NCBI RefSeq assembly: GCF_046036945.1
Contig: NZ_JBJQOQ010000026.1
Location: forward strand, 9,961-73,960
Direction of reading: 5' to 3'
Origin: Brevibacillus_C sp046036945
GTDB lineage: Bacteria > Bacillota > Bacilli > Brevibacillales > Brevibacillaceae
DNA length: 64,000 bases
Shown here: one piece after another, positions 58,903 to 64,000 of the stretch
How the letters are laid out: each line of letters opens with the position of its first letter
How positions within the stretch are numbered: the first letter of the stretch is position 1
The notes under the pieces: model-generated
Databases searched by the model: none
The model's input: only the letters and a program-made list of their open reading frames with translations
What the model was told of the DNA's origin: nothing
Translations under genes and position numbers: made by a program

Positions 58903-59763
58903 ATGAAGTTTACCAAAATGCATGGTCTCGGCAATGACTATGTTTATATAAACGGCTTTGAGGAAGATCTCTCGCAGGTCGATCTTCCCGGACTCGCACG
59001 GCGGATCAGCGACCGCCACTTTGGCGTCGGCGGAGACGGAATGATCCTGATCCTGCCTTCGGACAAGGCTGATTTTCGCATGCGGATCTTCAACATCGAC
59101 GGAAGCGAAGGGAGAACCTGCGGCAACGGACTTCGCTGCGTCAGCAAATACGTGTATGACCACGGCCTGACTGACCGCGTTCAGTTTACGATTGAGACCC
59201 TGGGCGGCATTGTCACACCTGTCGTCGAACTTGGCCCAAGCGGATTGGTCGAGCAGGTCGTCATCGATATGGGGGAACCCCGGTTGACCAGAAGCCAGAT
59301 CCCCATGACGGGTCCTGCGGACGAACAGGTGATTCAATATCCCGTTACGGTGGCGGACCGCACGTTTTACATGACTGCCGTATCCATGGGCAACCCGCAC
59401 GCTGTGTTGATGGTCGATCATTTGGACGAGCAGGACGTTTTGACGTACGGACCGCTGCTGGAAGCCCATGAATGGTTTCCCGAACGGACCAATGTGGAGT
59501 TTATTCAGATCAAAAACCGCCAGGAGATCTTGTTCAAAGTCTGGGAGCGGGGTTCGGGCATCACCCTCGCGTGCGGTACGGGAGCATGTGCGGCTGCCGT
59601 CGCGGCTATCTTGAGCGACCGGACAAATCGAGATGTAACCGTGCATTTGCCGGGGGGCAGTCTGCAGATCGAATGGCGGGAAAGCGACAACCACGTCTAT
59701 ATGACCGGACCGGCAGCAGAGGTTTTTACTGGGGTATACTTGGAGGAAATTCCGCAGAAATAA
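58903..59763 (+). CDS. dapF: Diaminopimelate epimerase
   Basis: 286 residues. Starts MKFTKMHGLGNDYVY, with the two catalytic cysteines in GRTCGNGLRC and LACGTGACA. It converts LL-DAP to meso-DAP for lysine and peptidoglycan. The ATG at 58903 lies six bases after AGGTTG and 128 bases from the divergent DUF84 gene. Confidence 0.97.
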   Translation: MKFTKMHGLGNDYVYINGFEEDLSQVDLPGLARRISDRHFGVGGDGMILILPSDKADFRMRIFNIDGSEGRTCGNGLRCVSKYVYDHGLTDRVQFTIETLGGIVTPVVELGPSGLVEQVVIDMGEPRLTRSQIPMTGPADEQVIQYPVTVADRTFYMTAVSMGNPHAVLMVDHLDEQDVLTYGPLLEAHEWFPERTNVEFIQIKNRQEILFKVWERGSGITLACGTGACAAAVAAILSDRTNRDVTVHLPGGSLQIEWRESDNHVYMTGPAAEVFTGVYLEEIPQK

Positions 59764-59767
59764 ATGC

Positions 59768-59812
59768 AAAAAAGTGGTTGTTTGCCTTAGATATGCGCAA
59801 ACAACCACTTAT
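59768..59812 (-). terminator. Hairpin between dapF and small coiled-coil gene
   Basis: AAGTGGTTGTTTGC and GCAAACAACCACTT form a perfect 14-bp stem. The T-run lies on the minus-strand side only (AAAAAA on the plus strand), so it mainly terminates the minus-strand small gene. Confidence 0.75.
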
Positions 59813-59841
59813 TCGTAAGGAGCCTGAAATCTGCCCGCCAT

Positions 59842-59994
59842 CTATCCGTTGTAAACCTCCGTCAGGTACGTTTGTACATCCGTCGGCTCAAACTGGTCGG
59901 ATGAGCGTTTCATGCGATCCAGCTCCCGCTGCAGCCGCTTCAGTTCGTCTTCCATTTTCTTTATTTTTTCTTGTATGGCTGTACTTCCCGTCAT
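59842..59994 (-). CDS. Small coiled-coil protein (50 aa)
   Basis: 50 residues with a heptad-like helix KIKKMEDELKRLQRELDRMK, followed by a polar tail. AAGGAGGAGAG upstream supports the ATG at 59994. No known family; similar short coiled-coil proteins occur widely in Bacillales. Confidence 0.6.
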   Translation of the reverse strand: MTGSTAIQEKIKKMEDELKRLQRELDRMKRSSDQFEPTDVQTYLTEVYNG

Positions 59995-60240
59995 CGATGT
60001 CTCTCCTCCTTGATGTTGGAACCAAACTAAATGTAAAGATAATTCTAACAAGTCACTTTGGCAAAGTAAAGGAGAAGATTATGGAAAAATGACGGATGAT
60101 TTTCCCGGCAGCAGCCCCGCCGGACTGCGGCCCGTGCGCCTTGGGTAAAATAGCAGAGAAGCAGGAAAAAACCTTGGAATCTGTTTCGTGATGAACGATA
60201 ATTGAATGGAGAAGAAGGTTTAGCAGGAAGGGTGTCTTTT

Positions 60241-61386
60241 GTGATTTACCTTGACAACAGCGCAACAACCCAGCCGCATCCGCAGGTGATCGAAGCGGTA
60301 AAGCGGGCGATGGACAACTATTACGGCAACCCCTCGTCGCTTCACTCCATGGGGATCGAAGCGGAAAACGTCTTGAAGCAGGCCAGGCAGGTTGTGGCCC
60401 AGGCCCTGGAGGTGAAACCGTCTGAAGTATTTTTTACTTCCGGAGGGACAGAAAGCAATAATACCGCATTAAAGGGAGTTGCCTTTCAGTTTCAACAACG
60501 CGGGAAACACATCATTACGACACAGGTAGAACATCCCTGTGTCTACGATGTTTGCAAACAATTAGAGGAATTTGGCTTTTCCGTGACGTACTTGCCCGTC
60601 GACGAAGACGGCCGGGTTTCGCCGGACGAGCTTGTACGGGCGATTCGGCCTGATACGATCCTCGTGTCCGTGATGCACGTAAACAACGAACTGGGAACCA
60701 TCCAGCCCATCGATCAGATCGGAAAGCTCTTGAAGCAGCATCCCAAAATCGTCTTTCACGTCGATGCCGTGCAGAGCTTCGGCAAACTTCCGATTCGCAT
60801 GCACGAATGGGGAATTGATCTGCTTAGTTTGTCCGCCCATAAATTTTACGGCCCCCGCGGCATTGGCGTGCTGGCAAAACGGGAAGGCTTGCAGATTCAA
60901 CCGCTCTTGACAGGTGGCGGACAGGAAGCGGGACTTCGCTCCGGAACGGAGAATATCCCGGGGATTGCCGGCATGGCCAAAGCGATCCGTCTGGCTGAGG
61001 AAGACCGAGATGAGGAAACCAAGCGGCTGTACGACCAGCTGCAGAGACTACGCCAGGGGATCGAGCAGCTCCCCGATTGCGTCGTCAACACGCCTAAAAC
61101 TGGCACAGCCCCTCACATCATGAACTTCTCCGTGCCGGGAGCAAAGGCGGAGGTTTTGCTGCACGCGCTGGAAGAACGCGGCTTTCTCGTCTCCACCAAA
61201 TCAGCATGTTCCTCCAAAACAGGCGAACCCAGCCGCATTCTGCTCGCGGCAGGCATGGGGCATGAGCGGGCGGTATCGGCCGTACGGGTTAGTCTTGGAC
61301 GAAACAATCAGACGCAGGACATCGAGCAATTTTTGCTTGCACTCAAGGAGTGTATCAACTATATTCGACCTTTGATGAAGAAGTGA
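60241..61386 (+). CDS. nifZ: Cysteine desulfurase (NifZ/IscS-type)
   Basis: 381 residues of the class V aminotransferase type. PLP lysine is in SAHKFYGPRG, and the persulfide cysteine in SACSSKTGEPS. The GTG at 60241 follows AGGAAGGG and puts YLDNSATT at the N-terminus as expected. It is paired with thiI, 11 bases upstream, and supplies sulfur to it for s4U in tRNA and thiamine. Confidence 0.95.
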   Translation: MIYLDNSATTQPHPQVIEAVKRAMDNYYGNPSSLHSMGIEAENVLKQARQVVAQALEVKPSEVFFTSGGTESNNTALKGVAFQFQQRGKHIITTQVEHPCVYDVCKQLEEFGFSVTYLPVDEDGRVSPDELVRAIRPDTILVSVMHVNNELGTIQPIDQIGKLLKQHPKIVFHVDAVQSFGKLPIRMHEWGIDLLSLSAHKFYGPRGIGVLAKREGLQIQPLLTGGGQEAGLRSGTENIPGIAGMAKAIRLAEEDRDEETKRLYDQLQRLRQGIEQLPDCVVNTPKTGTAPHIMNFSVPGAKAEVLLHALEERGFLVSTKSACSSKTGEPSRILLAAGMGHERAVSAVRVSLGRNNQTQDIEQFLLALKECINYIRPLMKK

Positions 61387-61397
61387 AGGAGACAGGT

Positions 61398-62597
61398 ATG
61401 GAGTACGATGCTATTTTAATACGTTACGGCGAGTTGGCTCTGAAGGGGCGCAACCGCGAGGTGTTTGAAGAGACGCTGCTTCGCAGCGTAAAATCGGTTT
61501 TAAAAGAATTCCGCCGCTGCAGGGTGTGGCGCAATTACGGACGGATGTACGTTGAACTGAACGGGGAGAGCACCGGTGAGATCACTGGGCGGTTGCAGCG
61601 CATTTTTGGCATTACGTCCCTCAGTCCAACGATTAAGGTGGAAGCGGACGAGGAGGCGATCAAACAGGGAGCGGAGAAACTGATCGCCTCCATGTCCACA
61701 AAGCCTGCCACATTCCGTGTCGAGACCAGGCGCGCCGACAAGCGCTTTCCGCTTCAATCGATGGAAGTGAGCCGTTTGGTGGGAGGACACATCCTGAAAA
61801 ATGTGCCCGGGATCAAGGTTGACCTGCATCACCCAGAGGCAACCATCAGCATCGAAATCCGCACGGAAGGGACGTTCCTTTTCACTGAGACGCTGCCAGG
61901 AGCAGGCGGTTTGCCGGTAGGTACGGCCGGAAAAGTGCTGCTCTTGCTGTCAGGAGGCATCGACAGCCCGGTTGCCGGCTGGTCGATGATGAAGCGGGGG
62001 GTTACCCTTGAGGCTATCCACTTTTACAGCTATCCGTTTACAAGCGAACGCTCCCTGGAAAAGGTGCGGGACCTGGCCCACAAGCTGACCAAATGGGGCG
62101 GCTCGATTAACCTGCACGTAGTTCCGTTTACCGAGATACAGACATCGATTCGCGAAAACTGTCCGGAAGACTACACGATCACGATCATGCGCAGGTTTAT
62201 GATGAGAATCGCCGAGCGGATCGCAGCCAAAACGGGTGCGCTTGCCCTGGCCACCGGGGAAAGTCTGGGACAAGTCGCCTCGCAAACGCTGGAGAGCATG
62301 AACACGATCAACAGCGTGGTGAATATCCCGATCTTGCGGCCGCTGGTAGCATCGGACAAGACGGAAATTACCGAGGTTGCCAAGCGAATTGACACCTTTG
62401 AACTATCCATCTTACCGTATGAAGATTGCTGTACGATATTTACGCCAAAAAATCCGGTAACCCGGCCGCGTCCGGAGACGGCCAGCCGATACGAGGAGAA
62501 GCTTGACATTGAGACACTTGTCTCGCGTGCCGTAGAGCAGACGGCTGTGGAAGTCATCACCACTCAGCCGCGCGGGGCCGTTGCCGATTTGTTTTAG
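61398..62597 (+). CDS. thiI: tRNA 4-thiouridine synthase ThiI
   Basis: 399 residues. Ferredoxin-like plus THUMP region (1-165), then a PP-loop ATPase domain with LLSGGIDSPVAGW. The C-terminal rhodanese domain of E. coli ThiI is absent, as in Bacillus, so the NifZ desulfurase must deliver sulfur directly. GAAGGAGACAG precedes the ATG. It makes s4U in tRNA. Confidence 0.97.
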   Translation: MEYDAILIRYGELALKGRNREVFEETLLRSVKSVLKEFRRCRVWRNYGRMYVELNGESTGEITGRLQRIFGITSLSPTIKVEADEEAIKQGAEKLIASMSTKPATFRVETRRADKRFPLQSMEVSRLVGGHILKNVPGIKVDLHHPEATISIEIRTEGTFLFTETLPGAGGLPVGTAGKVLLLLSGGIDSPVAGWSMMKRGVTLEAIHFYSYPFTSERSLEKVRDLAHKLTKWGGSINLHVVPFTEIQTSIRENCPEDYTITIMRRFMMRIAERIAAKTGALALATGESLGQVASQTLESMNTINSVVNIPILRPLVASDKTEITEVAKRIDTFELSILPYEDCCTIFTPKNPVTRPRPETASRYEEKLDIETLVSRAVEQTAVEVITTQPRGAVADLF

Positions 62598-62624
62598 CTT
62601 GAAGACAGTGCAGGGAGGAGAATC

Positions 62625-63404
62625 ATGATCATTCGCTATGAACGCAACGGGAAGATCAAGCACGGTTGGACTGTAGCGGAAGAAAATAAGCTTCGTGTGA
62701 TTGAAGGAGATATTTATAAAAGAGACGGGAAATCGACAGTCATGACCGGACTGGAATTGCCGCTGAGTGAGGTGAAGGTGCTGACCCCGTGCACACCCAG
62801 CAAGGTGGTCTGCATCGGAGTCAACTACAAGGATCACGCAGAAGAGGTCGGGATGAAACTGCCGGAGGAACCGCTGATGTTTCTCAAGCCGTCTACAGCA
62901 GTGATCGGTCCGGAGGAAGCCATTGTGTACCCGGCATTGACGAGCAACCTGCATTACGAAGGGGAATTGGCCGTCGTAATAAAAAAACAGGCTTATCGAA
63001 TCAAGGCAGAGGAAGCGGATGACTATATCCTCGGTTTTACCTGTGCCAATGACGTGACCGCGAGAGATCTGCAAACGCACGATGGACAGTGGAGCAGGGC
63101 CAAAGGATTTGACACGTTTTGTCCATTGGGGCCGGCCATTGCGTCTAAATTGGATTACGACAATTTGCGGATTACGACGAGAGTAAACGGGGAGGTTCGC
63201 CAGGATTCCTGTACCAGCCAAATGGTGTTTAAGATCCCGCAATTGCTCGAGGCGATTACCTCCGTCATGACGCTCCTACCGGGTGACGTGGTGCTTACTG
63301 GAACTCCGGCAGGAGTAGGACCGCTGCAGCCGAGAGATGAGGTCTCCGTTACGATTGAAGGAATTGGAACATTGACGAACCGGGTCCTGGCTGAAAGTAA
63401 ATGA
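62625..63404 (+). CDS. Fumarylacetoacetate hydrolase family protein
   Basis: 259 residues with the FAH fold motifs: CIGVNYKDHAEE, the metal ligands in HYEGELAVVI, GFTCANDVTARD and the closing DVVLTGTPAGVG. Members hydrolyse or decarboxylate beta-diketo acids, or act as oxaloacetate tautomerases. GGGAGGAG precedes the ATG. It follows thiI after 27 bases on the same strand and may share its transcript. Confidence 0.9.
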   Translation: MIIRYERNGKIKHGWTVAEENKLRVIEGDIYKRDGKSTVMTGLELPLSEVKVLTPCTPSKVVCIGVNYKDHAEEVGMKLPEEPLMFLKPSTAVIGPEEAIVYPALTSNLHYEGELAVVIKKQAYRIKAEEADDYILGFTCANDVTARDLQTHDGQWSRAKGFDTFCPLGPAIASKLDYDNLRITTRVNGEVRQDSCTSQMVFKIPQLLEAITSVMTLLPGDVVLTGTPAGVGPLQPRDEVSVTIEGIGTLTNRVLAESK

Positions 63405-63408
63405 GAGG

Positions 63409-63438
63409 CACCCTCTTACCGCCGGTAAGAGGGTGTTT
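63409..63438 (+). terminator. Terminator after the nifZ-thiI-FAH unit
   Basis: CACCCTCTTACC pairs with GGTAAGAGGGTG and is followed by TTTTG, just after the FAH gene. Confidence 0.9.
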
Positions 63439-63450
63439 TGCGATCTGGCC

Positions 63451-63714
63451 TCAGTAATCATCAGGCATCTCCGGCTGGTCATTGGCCGGATGGGAGCCGG
63501 GAAACTGTCTGCTGAGGTCTTCATGCAATTCGCGGTTCTCGTAGCCAAACTGCGTGGGGGAAGAGTACTGGCCTTCCTCCCAGCCAGTTGCTTTGCCAAG
63601 TCTGATTTCATTGGTGGAGGCGCCGTATGGGCCCTCGGGAAATTCTTCGCGGGCAACCTCATTTCGCGTGGATTCTACTGTGCGAAGTTCGCTAAAGTGT
63701 TTCCGTTTACCCAT
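63451..63714 (-). CDS. Small hydrophilic protein (87 aa)
   Basis: 87 residues, polar, cysteine-free, containing EEFPEGPYGAST and a proline-rich end. AGGTGAGTAGGA precedes the ATG. It shows features of DUF3905-type or spore-associated small proteins, but that is a guess. It stands just before the rRNA operon promoter and is divergent from it. Confidence 0.7.
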   Translation of the reverse strand: MGKRKHFSELRTVESTRNEVAREEFPEGPYGASTNEIRLGKATGWEEGQYSSPTQFGYENRELHEDLSRQFPGSHPANDQPEMPDDY

Positions 63715-63883
63715 TCCTACTCACCTGCCTTTAGTTTGTTATGTTAGTATGCGTATTTATGCGAAACTTATCTGCAGGCAAGAATGTTTTATTTGTGATA
63801 ATTTTCCTGTTGACCTGCGGTGTACTGATTTGCTATATTAATCATTGTCGCTGCGAACGAAAAACGATAGCAAAAAATAACTC

Positions 63884-63912
63884 TTGCAAAGTTGAGTTCG
63901 ATGTGATAGTAT
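63884..63912 (+). promoter_or_regulatory. rRNA operon promoter
   Basis: TTGCAA (63884-63889) and TAGTAT (63907-63912) with 17-base spacing, immediately upstream of a typical 16S leader. Confidence 0.7.
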
Positions 63913-64000
63913 TATAAAGGTCGGCACTTGATACCGGCGATACAAATTAGAATGTTCTTTGAAAACTGAACAGCGAAGCGTTTTAGTGAGTAATCACAAG
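63913..64000 (+). other. 16S rRNA leader (5' part)
   Basis: TGTTCTTTGAAAACTGAACA near 63954-63973 is the boxA-type antitermination leader sequence seen before 16S genes of Bacillales, followed by the GCGAAGCG segment. The 16S rRNA gene itself begins beyond the window. Confidence 0.8.

Noticed and set aside
1..64000. CRISPR array, prophage, insertion sequence or tRNA gene
   Set aside because: No regularly spaced repeats, integrase/transposase motifs, or cloverleaf sequences could be found by reading.

Overview
The window is low-repeat, fairly GC-rich DNA from a spore-forming Firmicute, most likely a Brevibacillus-like member of the Paenibacillaceae. Sequence support: CcpA, CodY, AcuABC, YtrHI, a fused chorismate mutase/DAHP synthase, a T-box, a TPP riboswitch and an S4 leader, and an order of housekeeping genes that recalls the rpsD-tyrS-acuABC-ccpA-aroA and ezrA-nifZ-thiI neighbourhoods of Bacillus. 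The genus assignment is inference from gene content, the S-layer-domain protein and the rRNA leader at the right edge. I see no prophage, insertion sequence, CRISPR array or tRNA.

Layout. (1) 1-9.8 kb: one co-directional cluster with an ABC importer (binding protein cut by the window edge, ATPase, double permease), a very large secreted PIG-L deacetylase, an argininosuccinate-lyase-family enzyme, a BadF/GlcNAc-kinase-like ATPase and a cytosolic PIG-L deacetylase. It reads as a scavenging pathway for an N-acetylated amino-sugar conjugate of unknown identity and is the best candidate for an undescribed system. (2) 9.9-16 kb: small proteins, YtxJ, an FtsA-fold protein with tandem beta-grasp-like repeats, AroA, and a membrane-anchored SurA-N-type protein. 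A 130 bp direct repeat around a single N at 10319 looks like an assembly join. (3) 16-19 kb: copper operon ycnK-ycnJ-ycnI on the minus strand. (4) 19-28.8 kb: ccpA, an MTA/SAH nucleosidase fused to a glutaredoxin, acuABC, a class A PBP with fibronectin III domains, and T-box-controlled tyrS. (5) 28.8-32.8 kb: TPP-riboswitch-controlled ykoFEDC, an ECF thiamine-precursor importer. (6) 32.8-43.6 kb: a GNAT, rpsD with its S4 autoregulatory leader, a YcdB/SLH surface protein, a histidine phosphatase, a GAF-GGDEF cyclase (ytrP-like), a lipoprotein, and an EzrA homologue fused to an extracytoplasmic TPM domain. (7) 43.6-53 kb: a flavoprotein, a polysaccharide-deacetylase lipoprotein, an M42 peptidase, an MFS exporter followed by two tiny coupled genes, a purine permease, sporulation genes ytrHI, and codY. 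(8) 53-57.2 kb: two divergent MFS exporters around an ArsR-like regulator, with a 22 bp near-perfect palindrome between them, then an SDR. (9) 57.2-64 kb: small DUF proteins, a DUF84 NTPase, dapF, nifZ-thiI, an FAH-family hydrolase, a small hydrophilic protein, and the promoter and leader of an rRNA operon whose 16S gene begins beyond the window.

How the genes work together: several global carbon and nitrogen regulators (CcpA, AcuABC, CodY) sit with their apparent own binding sites, and many genes use RNA-level control (T-box, TPP riboswitch, S4 leader, RBS-masking hairpin). Cell-envelope functions are frequent (PBP, EzrA-TPM, SLH protein, polysaccharide deacetylase). Strong bidirectional hairpins separate most convergent gene pairs.
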